Counted from the stretch's first letter, positions 1-8,082 are shown. The stretch is 10,693 nt of DNA from Lachnospiraceae bacterium UBA1729 (GCA_002315945.1 DCIJ01000019.1:1-10693), one strand, 5' to 3'. The notes: a model not told the origin generated them from the sequence alone. A program made the numbers and translations.

Positions 1-926
1 CTGAGGGTGAAGCAAACCTGGTACTTATGGGTATGAAGCCAACCTATCCCAGTGAAAAATATGGTTACATCATGCCGGTAGAGGGTAGTGCTTCCAAGGG
101 TGGAGCTGTTCTGAAGGTTGATTCCTTCAAGGAAAAGCCGGATGAGGCTACTGCAAAAAAATATATTGAAATGAATGCACTCTGGAATGGCGGAGTGTTT
201 GCCTACAGACTGAGCTACATGATGGAAAAAGCTCATGAGCTGATTGATTTTAGCGATTACTACGATCTCTTTTCAAAATATGGAACTCTTGAGAAAATCA
301 GTCTTGACTATGCTGTAGTTGAGAAGGAAAAGGATATTCAGGTAATGCCCTTCTCTGGAGAATGGAAGGACTTGGGAACCTGGAATACTCTGACAGAGGC
401 CATGGAAGAGAGTGCCATTGGACAGGCTATTATTAATGATACCTGTGAAAATGTGCATGTATTAAATGAACTGGATATGCCAGTGGTATGTATGGGCCTC
501 AAGGATGTGGTAGTATCTGCATCTCCAGAGGGAATCCTTGTTTCAGACAAACATGAATCAAGCTATATTAAGCCTATAGTAGACAAGCTGGATAATCAGA
601 TAATGTTTGCTGAAAAATCCTGGGGAAGCTACAGGGTAATGGATGTGGATGATGGATGTATGACCATCAAGGTTACTCTGAATCCCGGAAACAAGATGAA
701 TTATCACAGCCATGATCACAGGGATGAGGTTTGGACCATCCTGTCTGGTAATGGCAAGGTGGTTGTAGATGGAATGGAACAGCCCGTTAAGCCTGGTGAC
801 GTAGTTACTATGGAGAGAGGCTGCAAGCATACAATATTTGCTGATACTTTGCTTACGGTAATGGAGGTTCAGCTGGGCAACGAGATTAATGTCCAGGACA
901 AGAAAAAATATGACCTTGAGCTGTAG
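1..926 (+). CDS. manC: Mannose-1-phosphate guanylyltransferase with C-terminal cupin (ManC-like), 5' truncated by window edge
   Basis: The enzyme makes GDP-mannose from mannose-1-phosphate and GTP in the cytoplasm. The reading frame is open from the window edge: in-frame residues EGEANLVLMGMKPTYP precede the first ATG at 27, so that ATG is internal, and the N-terminal GTP-binding loop lies outside the window. Visible family landmarks in order are KPTYPSEKYGYI, the FKEKP segment with the conserved lysine, WNGGVFAY, SLDYAVVEK and EWKDLGTW of the nucleotidyltransferase domain. A cupin follows, with metal-ligand-like histidines and an acid in HSHDHRDEVW and a later CKHTI. ManC/AlgA-type proteins are usually about 450-480 residues; about 308 are present here. 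In bifunctional homologues the cupin carries mannose-6-phosphate isomerase activity. Whether it does so here is uncertain, because a separate manA follows and overlaps this gene by 17 bases. Confidence 0.9.
   Translation, partial: EGEANLVLMGMKPTYPSEKYGYIMPVEGSASKGGAVLKVDSFKEKPDEATAKKYIEMNALWNGGVFAYRLSYMMEKAHELIDFSDYYDLFSKYGTLEKISLDYAVVEKEKDIQVMPFSGEWKDLGTWNTLTEAMEESAIGQAIINDTCENVHVLNELDMPVVCMGLKDVVVSASPEGILVSDKHESSYIKPIVDKLDNQIMFAEKSWGSYRVMDVDDGCMTIKVTLNPGNKMNYHSHDHRDEVWTILSGNGKVVVDGMEQPVKPGDVVTMERGCKHTIFADTLLTVMEVQLGNEINVQDKKKYDLEL
895..898 (+). promoter_or_regulatory. Ribosome binding site deciding the manA start
   Basis: AGGA lies inside the end of manC, 11 bases before the ATG at 910. 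It supports 910 over the in-frame ATG at 889, whose upstream bases are less purine-rich and which would add seven residues of manC-overlap sequence (MSRTRKN) not expected in the family. The site is only modest in strength, so translational coupling to manC is likely. Confidence 0.45.
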
Positions 927-1995
927 AGAGCCCTTTTTATTAAGCCCGGCCTGCAAGGATTACCTGTGGGGCGGAGAGAGGCTTAAGAGCGAATTTAATA
1001 AGACTGCAGATATGACACCCATGGCAGAGAGCTGGGAATGCTCAGCCCATCCAAATGGGGAATCTGTAGTTGCCAGTGGTGAGTTTTCAGGGCAGACGTT
1101 GTCTGCCCTTCTTTTCATGCACCCGGAAATTCTGGGAAGCCATGCATCCAGGATTCAGGATGGAAGATTTCCGGTGCTTTTAAAACTGATAGACGCAAGA
1201 GACAGACTGTCAATTCAGGTGCATCCAGATGACAGTTATGCCAGGGAAAATGAGCAGGGCCAGTTTGGCAAGACCGAATGCTGGTATGTCTTGGATGCAG
1301 AACCGGGAGCCTGGCTAATCTGTGGCTTTGCCCACAATATGGACAGGGAAACCTTTGAGACCAGGGTTAGGGAGAGCCTTAATAATCCTGAGGATGAAAA
1401 AAGTTCGGAGCTGATAGAAAAATATTTTCAGAAAGTCTATGTAAAAAAGGACGATGTCTTTTTTATTCCAGCTGGTACGGTCCATGCCATTGGCAGGGGC
1501 ATTATGATAGCAGAGATTCAGGAAAACTCAGATCTGACCTACAGAATATTTGATTACAACAGAAGAGATAAGGCAGGAAATCTTAGGGAACTGCATCTGG
1601 ACAAGGCGTTGGAAGTTATGAAGATGACAGCAGAGGCAGAGCACAAGCAGCCCATGAGAATCAGACGCTTCTATAAGGGCTATGCCATAGAGAATCTGGC
1701 CAGGTGCAAGTACTTCGATTTGAGAAGGATGGTACTGAATGGAAATGCAAGTATCTGTGCAACGAATAATTCCTTTAGAGTGCTTACCTGTGTTGAGGGA
1801 AGCTGCAAAGTGACCTGGGCTGCGGGGACTATGATTATTAATCAGAAAGATGGGCACAATGTAATGAACTCTGATGAGACTAATGTATGCGCAGATTATC
1901 TGGAAATACAGAAGGGTGATACGCTATTTATTCCGGCAAATTCTGTTGAAATAAAGCTTTCTGGCAGGGGTGTATTTATAGACGCAAGCTGTTAG
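910..1995 (+). CDS. manA: Mannose-6-phosphate isomerase, class I (zinc cupin)
   Basis: Interconverts fructose-6-phosphate and mannose-6-phosphate in the cytoplasm, feeding GDP-mannose synthesis with the adjacent ManC. With the ATG at 910 the product has 361 residues and begins MTLSCREPFLLSP, followed by the typical DYLWGG motif. All four expected zinc ligands of the family are visible: Gln103 and His105 in QVHPDD, Glu123 in KTECW and His192 in GTVHAIG. The conserved arginine of the substrate pocket is Arg212 in LTYRIFDYNR. A second cupin-like section fills the C-terminus (about residues 250-361, ending GDTLFIPANSVEIKLSG), making it slightly longer than the roughly 310-330 residues usual for short bacterial forms. 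The 17-base overlap with manC implies one transcript. The family call is secure; the exact start is less so, since 889 and a TTG at 916 are alternatives. Confidence 0.92.
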   Translation: MTLSCREPFLLSPACKDYLWGGERLKSEFNKTADMTPMAESWECSAHPNGESVVASGEFSGQTLSALLFMHPEILGSHASRIQDGRFPVLLKLIDARDRLSIQVHPDDSYARENEQGQFGKTECWYVLDAEPGAWLICGFAHNMDRETFETRVRESLNNPEDEKSSELIEKYFQKVYVKKDDVFFIPAGTVHAIGRGIMIAEIQENSDLTYRIFDYNRRDKAGNLRELHLDKALEVMKMTAEAEHKQPMRIRRFYKGYAIENLARCKYFDLRRMVLNGNASICATNNSFRVLTCVEGSCKVTWAAGTMIINQKDGHNVMNSDETNVCADYLEIQKGDTLFIPANSVEIKLSGRGVFIDASC

Positions 1996-2028
1996 GCTAT
2001 GATAAAATAATTCGATTGGAGAAAATCT

Positions 2029-2976
2029 ATGTCAAAAACGATTGATGTTATCATACCTGCCTACAAGCCGGGGAAAAGCTTCCCCAGACTGTTGGAAAAA
2101 TTAGAGCTTCAGAGCCTTAAGCCCGACAGGATAATAATAGTAAATACAGGTGAAGAATACTGGAAAACGCTGGAGTGTGCTCCGGAGATATCCAGAATAA
2201 CAGAACAATATAAGAATATAGATATTTATCATATTTCCAAAGAGGAATTCGATCACGGAAATACGAGAAATTTTGGAGTGAGCAAATCCAGGGCTGACAT
2301 TTTTGTAATGATGACCCATGATGCGGTGCCGGAAGGTGCGACCCTGTTAGAGGAGCTGACCAGACCATTTTTTCAGGGCGAAGATGAAAAAATAGCTGTA
2401 AGCTATGCCAGACAGCTGCCCATGGATGATTGTAATGAGGCTGAAAAGTATACCAGAAGCTTCAATTATCCTGAAAATAACAGGATAAAAAGTCTGGAAG
2501 ACATTCCCACAATGGGAATCAAATCATTTTTTTGTTCCAATGTATGTGCAGCCTACAGACGGGAAATATTTGATAAGTTTGGCGGCTTTACCAAGAAAAC
2601 AATTTTTAATGAGGATATGATATTTGCAGGTACTGTGGTCAGGGCAGGACTAAAGATTGCCTATAGGGCCGATGCAAGAGTTATTCATTCCCATAACTAC
2701 AACTGGCTTCAGTACTTCCACAGAAATTTTGATCTGGGAGTCAGTCAGACCGATTATCCCCAGGTATTTGGAGGAATCCGGTCTGAGGGAGAAGGTGTGC
2801 GACTGGTGAAGGCTACCGCCAGACATCTGAAAAGCATTGGCTGTGCCAGTCAGATTCCTGCACTAATATGGAACAGTGGCTGGAAGTATATGGGATTTTT
2901 ACTGGGAAGAAACTACAAGAAGCTGCCCAGGGCATTAGTAGTAGCACTAAGTGATAATAAAAAATATTGGAGTTAG
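2029..2976 (+). CDS. Family 2 glycosyltransferase, rhamnosyltransferase-like (RfbF type)
   Basis: A 315-residue GT-A-fold enzyme that probably moves a sugar, possibly rhamnose from dTDP-rhamnose, onto a growing surface glycan on the cytoplasmic side of the membrane. Visible landmarks are the N-terminal strand IDVIIPAYKPG (about residues 5-15), DHGNTRNFG (about 75-83), which is typical of the RfbF-like rhamnosyltransferase group, an MMTHDAVP segment with Asp98 in the position of the DxD-like metal site, and NEDMIFAG with Glu195/Asp196 as the candidate acceptor-activating acids. The C-terminus YNWLQYFHRNFDLG also fits this group. A good GGAG lies at 2018-2021, seven bases before the ATG. The gene is 33 bases behind manA and 16 bases before the next start, consistent with one operon. 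The donor sugar is inferred from family resemblance only; its neighbours make GDP-mannose, so mannose cannot be excluded. Confidence 0.85.
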   Translation: MSKTIDVIIPAYKPGKSFPRLLEKLELQSLKPDRIIIVNTGEEYWKTLECAPEISRITEQYKNIDIYHISKEEFDHGNTRNFGVSKSRADIFVMMTHDAVPEGATLLEELTRPFFQGEDEKIAVSYARQLPMDDCNEAEKYTRSFNYPENNRIKSLEDIPTMGIKSFFCSNVCAAYRREIFDKFGGFTKKTIFNEDMIFAGTVVRAGLKIAYRADARVIHSHNYNWLQYFHRNFDLGVSQTDYPQVFGGIRSEGEGVRLVKATARHLKSIGCASQIPALIWNSGWKYMGFLLGRNYKKLPRALVVALSDNKKYWS

Positions 2977-2983
2977 AAGGCGG
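2977..2983 (+). promoter_or_regulatory. Ribosome binding site deciding the start of the large membrane protein
   Basis: AAGGCGG sits 9 bases before the ATG at 2993. This favours 2993 over the longer in-frame GTG at 2951, which lies inside the upstream glycosyltransferase gene, has no comparable site, and would add 14 basic residues before the natural MREIKRFFYDY membrane-protein start. Confidence 0.6.
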
Positions 2984-2992
2984 AAGAACCCT

Positions 2993-5900
2993 ATGAGAGA
3001 AATAAAGAGATTTTTCTATGATTATACAGGCATAATAATATTAGTGCTGGCAATCCTGCTGTGCGTTGCGGCCTATCCAATGGGACACATGAATACCAAG
3101 TATGTAAGCGGTAAGCAGATCGATACAGAGAGTCTGTCCCTCATATTTGGCGAGGATGATGAGCACAAGGATGATAAAGCTATCAAGGATAGTCTCAAGA
3201 TAGAGGGAAGTTTTATCACTACCCGAAGTGGCTTAAATGAGCTGGCTTTTAGATTTACTACCAAGGGAACTGCCAATGAGGGCAAGCTGACTCTGAGCGT
3301 ATATGATTCCTATGGTGAAAAAATCGATGAGGTGGAAATAGCTTCTTATGATGCCATGAATTATCATTGGGCAAAATTCCCTCTGACGGGAAAGTATGAG
3401 TCTGATACAACCTACATGTATGAATTGGAAGTGTCGGATTATGATGACACAAGCCTGTTTTTATCTACGGCTGATGTATACTACTGTCCTGAAGAGACTC
3501 AGAATGCAAGCCTTGGTGATGAAAAAATGGAGGGCAGGGTTCCTCTGATTCGCTATACCTATAAGGCACCTGTGGATGAAACTACCAAAAAACCATTTTA
3601 TATCTTTATTTCTATTACAGCCCTCTTTGCCTATGGTGCATGGTCGGTAATTCGTTCCAAAAAATCAGGCAGGGAAAAGCTGGTGGTACAGCTGCAGAGA
3701 CTTATTCCCTGGGCACTGGTTCTGTTTGCGGGCATCAATCTCATAGCAGTAAGAGATATGAGCCATGAGCCTGTAAGAATTGTGGCCACAGATCATGAGA
3801 CCAACGATGCCTGGACTTCCAATACATCCATTGGCGTAAATGCAGATTCAGGCTTCAGAGGTGTATTCCTTAATAGTGAGCGGTATGTACTCAAGGCAGG
3901 AAAATATGAATTTGACGCTATATATCATGTCACTCTGCCTACAGAAGATGAACTTAAGGTGATGGCACTTACTCCCAAGCCGGAAGGATATGAGGAGCCG
4001 GAGCCCAATTACTTTACTATATATAATGGCGAGGAGGAGCTTCTCCAGGTTGAACTGGATGATGAAGCTTCAGTAGCCAGCGCAGAGGTTGAACTGGAAA
4101 AGGATTGTGATGATATCCATTACACCATTTCCTTTGGTGGCGGATATGAGCTGTTAGTAGACAGTGTAATCATATCCTGTGAAGACGGCTTCTATAATGA
4201 TGCCACCTTTGTAACTGTAATCTTTGTAATTCTGATGCTGTTATTACTGGCTGTAGCACTGTTGATAAGAGGCGGCTACATGTCAATAAAAACTGTGGTA
4301 ATAGGATGCGCCATAACACTCATTGGAGTGGCTGGCAGTATTCCTCTTATGTCAGAGGGACTGAACTGGGCAGTTGACCTGGGATATCATCTGGGACGTA
4401 TTGAGGGAATCAAGGATGGTCTGGTGTCAGGCCAGTTCCCGGTAGTTATCTTCCCTGAGGCACTTAATGGAAATGGATACCTCAATGTAATGTATCCGGC
4501 AGGACTGATCTACCCGGCAGCATGGATAAGAAGCATGGGAGTATCCCTGGCTGACAGCTACAAGTTTATTATGATAATGGCAGGCATCCTGTGTGCTTTG
4601 TTTACATATATGGCTGTCAAGACAATGAGTGGATCGACTCAGGCAGGACTGTTAGCTGCACTTTTATATACTCTGGCTCCCTACAGATTTACCAATGTCT
4701 ACGCAAGAGGAGCTGTGGGCGAAGCTCTGGCCATGACCTTTTTCCCGCTTCTGCTGGCAGGTCTGTATCATGTACTGGTAGGAAATAAAAATAAATGGGT
4801 ATACCTGGCAGCAGGTATGACCGGATTATTATATTGTCATGTGTTGAGCTTTGTAATGGGGCTGTCACTGTGTATTGTATTCTCGCTTTTCTTTATCAGA
4901 AAGCTGTTTAAGCTGGACCGCCTCTTAGCCTGTGTTAAGGCTGGAGTGGTTACACTGATACTGGGAGCAGGCTTCTATGTTCCGTTCCTTGATTTTTATC
5001 AGCACGAAAATCTCTGGAAGGACATACTGGTTGACAACGCAGACTACAGAGCTTCTGTAATCAGACTGCCGTCCCTGCTGGGCGGACTGCCCACCAGCGA
5101 TTATCACCAGCTGTCAATGGGACTTACCATCACCATGGCAGGTGTACTGGCTGTTGCCGGAATGGCTACCCTTAAGACTCTTAGCCAGGGAAGACTGAAA
5201 AAAGAATCCCTGTATGGTTTTACCAGTCTTATGACAGTATTAGGAATAGTGCTGATATTTATGACCAGTGAATTCTTCCCTAATACCAGTATGGAACAGG
5301 TTGGGGCCCTGAACTGGCTCTTTGAGAATTTCCAGTTCTCCTGGAGACTGATTGCACCTGCTTCACTGATGTTTGCAGTGGCAGGAAGCGTATTTGTATA
5401 TAAGAATCCAATTCTTAAGAACTATTCCAATGCAGCCTTTGTTGTGCTGGCTGCCCTGACACTGATTTCTGCAGGCAGATACAGTGACATGGATTATATC
5501 TTTGGGGACGGAGATTATACCAAGGGACATCTTGAAAAACTGGAGGGCTATACCTCAAGAGATGCACTGTACCCCTATGAATGGAGACTCAGAGGAACCA
5601 CTCCTGCCAGCATAGTTGCTGAGCCGGTGGTATCAGACGAGGAAGGTGTTGAGGTAGTATCCTATGAGAGAAAGGGCGTCACAAGCACTCTGGTCTACAT
5701 AGCAACCATGCCAGAAGGGTATGTAGAAGTTCCCGTACAGGCCTACATGGGATATGAGGTGAGTGATGAAGTGCTGGGAGCAGTAGAGTATGAGACCGGT
5801 AATGGAAACAGAATCCGTATACCTGCAGTAAGTGACAGCCTGGAGCACACTGTTACAATTACCTATCATGTTCCTGTTATTTATAAAATAGCATGCTGGA

Positions 5901-6625
5901 TTTCCTTCATTGCATTTATTGTATTCTTCATTTTCCTGGTGGCAGGAGATTTCATTATGACTACCATTGAAGGCCGTCGTGCCCGCAAGTATGCAGAGTA
6001 CGAGGACGAATATGGCAATGAGTATGATGAAGATCCCAATGCTGAGGAAGAAGACGAGTACGACGAGGATTCTGATGAGTACGACGACGAGTATGACGAT
6101 GCGTATGACGAAGAACCTGATGCTGAGGACGATGAGTACGACGAGGAATCAGACGCCGAGGATGGCGAGTACGATGACGAGTACGACGAAGAATCTGACG
6201 CCAGGGATGGAGAGAATGACGATGAGTCTGATGACAAGGATGATGCGTTAGACGACGAGTCTCAGGATGAAGCTGATGAAGACCTGGAAGTGGTAGACGT
6301 GGATGACCTGGAGGAAGACTTGGAAGGGGACTTCGACGAGATTACCGATGATGAGCTGGATGACGAATCTGAAGAGGAAATCGACGATACTGACTCTATT
6401 CTCCTTGAGAGAAGAGAAGACAGCATGGAGGATGATGATTCTGAACTGGAAGGAATGGACATAGTGGAGGACACTACAGTTTCAATTCCGGTAGATGCCA
6501 TTGAAAAAGCAATCAGAGAGAATGATGGCTCAGAGACAGATGATTCCAAAACAAAAGCCGTTGAGGCGGACGACATGGAAGATGATGACTTCGAGACAGA
6601 AGAGCTCGAAGAAATAGAAGAGTAA
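2993..6625 (+). CDS. Large multi-pass membrane protein, PTPS_related / GT-C-like, with long acidic C-terminal tail
   Basis: A 1210-residue membrane protein of the type annotated '6-pyruvoyl-tetrahydropterin synthase related, membrane protein', which resembles GT-C glycosyltransferases that take sugars from lipid carriers on the outer face. I see about 16 hydrophobic spans. Span 1 is residues 13-31; residues 32-200 form an outside beta-rich domain with FRFTTKGTANEGKLTLSVYD; spans 2 and 3 are about 201-220 and 237-253; residues 254-403 form a second outside domain; spans 4 and 5 are 404-425 and 432-453. The following loop holds Asp462 in NWAVDLGYHLGRI, the place of the catalytic acid in GT-C enzymes, then GQFP and GYLNVMYPAG. 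LAPYRFTNVYARGAVGEALA is the family's clearest signature. A third outside domain (about 830-961) precedes the last span (about 964-986). GRRARK then marks the cytoplasmic side, and a tail of about 209 residues is over half Asp/Glu. Glycosyltransferase activity is inferred from fold resemblance and neighbours; the tail's role is unknown. Confidence 0.8.
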   Translation: MREIKRFFYDYTGIIILVLAILLCVAAYPMGHMNTKYVSGKQIDTESLSLIFGEDDEHKDDKAIKDSLKIEGSFITTRSGLNELAFRFTTKGTANEGKLTLSVYDSYGEKIDEVEIASYDAMNYHWAKFPLTGKYESDTTYMYELEVSDYDDTSLFLSTADVYYCPEETQNASLGDEKMEGRVPLIRYTYKAPVDETTKKPFYIFISITALFAYGAWSVIRSKKSGREKLVVQLQRLIPWALVLFAGINLIAVRDMSHEPVRIVATDHETNDAWTSNTSIGVNADSGFRGVFLNSERYVLKAGKYEFDAIYHVTLPTEDELKVMALTPKPEGYEEPEPNYFTIYNGEEELLQVELDDEASVASAEVELEKDCDDIHYTISFGGGYELLVDSVIISCEDGFYNDATFVTVIFVILMLLLLAVALLIRGGYMSIKTVVIGCAITLIGVAGSIPLMSEGLNWAVDLGYHLGRIEGIKDGLVSGQFPVVIFPEALNGNGYLNVMYPAGLIYPAAWIRSMGVSLADSYKFIMIMAGILCALFTYMAVKTMSGSTQAGLLAALLYTLAPYRFTNVYARGAVGEALAMTFFPLLLAGLYHVLVGNKNKWVYLAAGMTGLLYCHVLSFVMGLSLCIVFSLFFIRKLFKLDRLLACVKAGVVTLILGAGFYVPFLDFYQHENLWKDILVDNADYRASVIRLPSLLGGLPTSDYHQLSMGLTITMAGVLAVAGMATLKTLSQGRLKKESLYGFTSLMTVLGIVLIFMTSEFFPNTSMEQVGALNWLFENFQFSWRLIAPASLMFAVAGSVFVYKNPILKNYSNAAFVVLAALTLISAGRYSDMDYIFGDGDYTKGHLEKLEGYTSRDALYPYEWRLRGTTPASIVAEPVVSDEEGVEVVSYERKGVTSTLVYIATMPEGYVEVPVQAYMGYEVSDEVLGAVEYETGNGNRIRIPAVSDSLEHTVTITYHVPVIYKIACWISFIAFIVFFIFLVAGDFIMTTIEGRRARKYAEYEDEYGNEYDEDPNAEEEDEYDEDSDEYDDEYDDAYDEEPDAEDDEYDEESDAEDGEYDDEYDEESDARDGENDDESDDKDDALDDESQDEADEDLEVVDVDDLEEDLEGDFDEITDDELDDESEEEIDDTDSILLERREDSMEDDDSELEGMDIVEDTTVSIPVDAIEKAIRENDGSETDDSKTKAVEADDMEDDDFETEELEEIEE
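6134..6214 (+). repeat. Imperfect tandem repeat coding part of the acidic tail
   Basis: Two 36-base copies (6134-6169 and 6179-6214) match at 31 of 36 positions by eye, offset by 45 bases, so the reading frame is kept. They encode EYDEESDAEDGE and EYDEESDARDGE. More degenerate relatives lie just upstream around 6021-6133 (EYDEDPNAEEED, EYDEDSDEYDDE, AYDEEPDAEDDE). The pattern suggests growth of the tail by in-frame duplication. GAC and TAC codons are more frequent here than in the rest of the gene, which mostly uses GAT and TAT. Confidence 0.75.
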
Positions 6626-6643
6626 TAAAGGAGACTAACTATT

Positions 6644-7924
6644 ATGGAACAGCATATCGGAACCAAATGTGTCCAGGGTGGATACACACCAGCAAATGGA
6701 GAACCCAGACAGATACCAATTATTCAGAGTACTACATTCAAATATGAGACCAGCGATGCTATGGCTAAGCTGTTTGACCTGGAAGAGTCAGGCTACTTTT
6801 ACACCAGACTTGCAAATCCTACCAGTGATGCAGTGGCTGCAAAAATCTGTGAGCTTGAAGGTGGTACTGCTGCAATGCTGACATCATCTGGACAGGCAGC
6901 GAACTTTTATGCTGTATTCAATATCGCAGGCTGTGGTGATCATGTGGTAGCCAGCAGCTCGATCTATGGTGGAACCTATAATCTCTTTGCAGTGACAATG
7001 AAGAGAATGGGCATCGAGTTTACCTTCGTAAGCCCTGACTGCAGCGAAGAAGAGCTCAATGCAGCATTTAAGGATAACACCAAGGCAGTATTTGGCGAAA
7101 CAATAGCTAATCCTGCACTGACAGTATTTGATTTTGAAAAATTCTCCAAGGCAGCACATGCTCATGGAGTACCACTAATTGTGGATAATACCTTTGCAAC
7201 TCCTGTTAACTGCAGACCTTTTGAATTTGGTGTTGACATTGTAACTCATTCCACAACCAAGTATATGGACGGCCATGGTGCCCAGGTTGGTGGAGCGATT
7301 GTTGACTCCGGTAACTTTGACTGGAAGGCCAGTGCAGACAAGTTCCCCGGACTGTGCACTCCTGATGACAGCTATCATGGTGTGACTTATGTGGAACGCT
7401 TCGGTAATGCGGGTGCATTTATTACCAAGGCTACTGTACAGCTGATGAGAGATTTTGGTTCAATACCTTCACCTCAGAATGCATTTATCCTGAATCTTGG
7501 TCTGGAGAGTCTCCATGTACGTATGAAGAGACATTGTGAGAATGGACTTGCAGTGGCTGATTTCTTAAAGAAGCATGACAAGATTGAGTATGTAAATTAT
7601 CCTTCTTTGGAGGGTGATAAATATTATGAACTGGCTCAGAAATATATGCCCAATGGAACCTGCGGTGTTGTAAGCTTTGGCCTCAAGGGTGGAAGAAAAG
7701 CTGCCGAGGAATTCATGAAGCATTTGAAAATCGCAGCTATTGAAACTCATGTGGCTGATGCAAGAAGCTGTGCCCTTCATCCTGCCAGCGCAACACATCG
7801 TCAGATGAATGATGAAGAACTTGTAGCCTGTGGTGTATATCCAAACCTGGTTCGCCTAAGCTGTGGTCTTGAAGATTCAGAGGATTTAATCGCTGATGTA
7901 GCTCAGGCATTAGAAAAAATCTAA
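6644..7924 (+). CDS. metY: O-acetylhomoserine sulfhydrylase / aminocarboxypropyltransferase, PLP-dependent
   Basis: A 426-residue cytoplasmic enzyme of the Cys/Met metabolism PLP family, expected to make homocysteine from O-acetylhomoserine and sulfide for methionine synthesis. The order of motifs is that of MetY: GYFYTRLANPTSDAV near residue 50, MLTSSGQA, SSSIYGGTYNLF, then PLIVDNTFATP with Asp181 as the expected pyridine-nitrogen contact, and the Schiff-base Lys206 in HSTTKYMDGHG. The insertion around residues 218-250 (DWKASADKFPGLCTPDDSYHG) and the length of about 425 separate it from cystathionine gamma-synthase/lyase, which are about 380. AAAGGAG lies at 6627-6633, ten bases before the ATG. 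It begins 18 bases after the membrane-protein gene, so there is no room for its own riboswitch, and co-transcription with the glycan genes is likely. A related sulfhydrylase substrate cannot be excluded. Confidence 0.93.
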   Translation: MEQHIGTKCVQGGYTPANGEPRQIPIIQSTTFKYETSDAMAKLFDLEESGYFYTRLANPTSDAVAAKICELEGGTAAMLTSSGQAANFYAVFNIAGCGDHVVASSSIYGGTYNLFAVTMKRMGIEFTFVSPDCSEEELNAAFKDNTKAVFGETIANPALTVFDFEKFSKAAHAHGVPLIVDNTFATPVNCRPFEFGVDIVTHSTTKYMDGHGAQVGGAIVDSGNFDWKASADKFPGLCTPDDSYHGVTYVERFGNAGAFITKATVQLMRDFGSIPSPQNAFILNLGLESLHVRMKRHCENGLAVADFLKKHDKIEYVNYPSLEGDKYYELAQKYMPNGTCGVVSFGLKGGRKAAEEFMKHLKIAAIETHVADARSCALHPASATHRQMNDEELVACGVYPNLVRLSCGLEDSEDLIADVAQALEKI

Positions 7925-7959
7925 CTCAGATATTAGATAAATCTGACTCAGACATTGGA
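7901..7959 (+). repeat. Degenerate tandem copies of the metY 3' end
   Basis: Bases 7901-7923, the last codons of metY, are followed by an imperfect copy at 7924-7945 and a partial third copy at 7946-7959. The shared core reads CTCAG, two variable bases, ATTAGA or ATTGGA, and in the first two copies a downstream ATCT. The second copy is one base shorter. If read in the shifted frame it gives TQILDKS, echoing the AQALEKI of the true C-terminus. This looks like a small duplication that spans the stop codon and has since drifted. Confidence 0.6.
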
Positions 7960-8051
7960 ATGGTGTAGCAAAAAGTCACAAAATGAATTGCATAAAATTA
8001 TATACAAGCAACAAATCGTGAAAAACAATACACAAATGTAAGTGAAGTGGG

Positions 8052-8081
8052 TTGTTTTCTTGCAAAAGAGTATGCTATATT
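8052..8081 (+). promoter_or_regulatory. Candidate sigma-A promoter for the FliD-like gene
   Basis: TTGTTT at 8052-8057 and TATATT at 8076-8081 are 18 bases apart, with an extended -10 TGC at 8073-8075. Transcription would start near 8088, inside the left arm of the following terminator hairpin. The -35 is imperfect, so the extended -10 carries most of the support. No sigma-28 type motif was seen in the gap. Confidence 0.45.
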
Positions 8082-8082
8082 T

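Noticed and set aside
27..29. ATG at 27 as a true start of manC
   Set aside because: In-frame conserved residues continue upstream to the window edge and the N-terminal GTP-binding domain is missing, so the gene is simply truncated by the window.
2951..2992. GTG at 2951 as the start of the membrane protein
   Set aside because: It lies inside the upstream glycosyltransferase gene without a good ribosome binding site; ATG 2993 has AAGGCGG at proper spacing and a natural N-terminus.
5881..6687. Long antisense open frames rich in serine, and a Met/Thr-rich + strand frame, opposite or over the acidic tail
   Set aside because: They are by-products of the repetitive GAC/GAT/GAG/TAC codons of the real gene, with near-pure low-complexity composition and no family resemblance.
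7926..7946. TCAGAT...ATCTGA inverted repeat just after metY as a terminator
   Set aside because: Only six pairs and no T run follow; it arises from the tandem repeat of the metY end. The terminator at 8083-8123 is far stronger.
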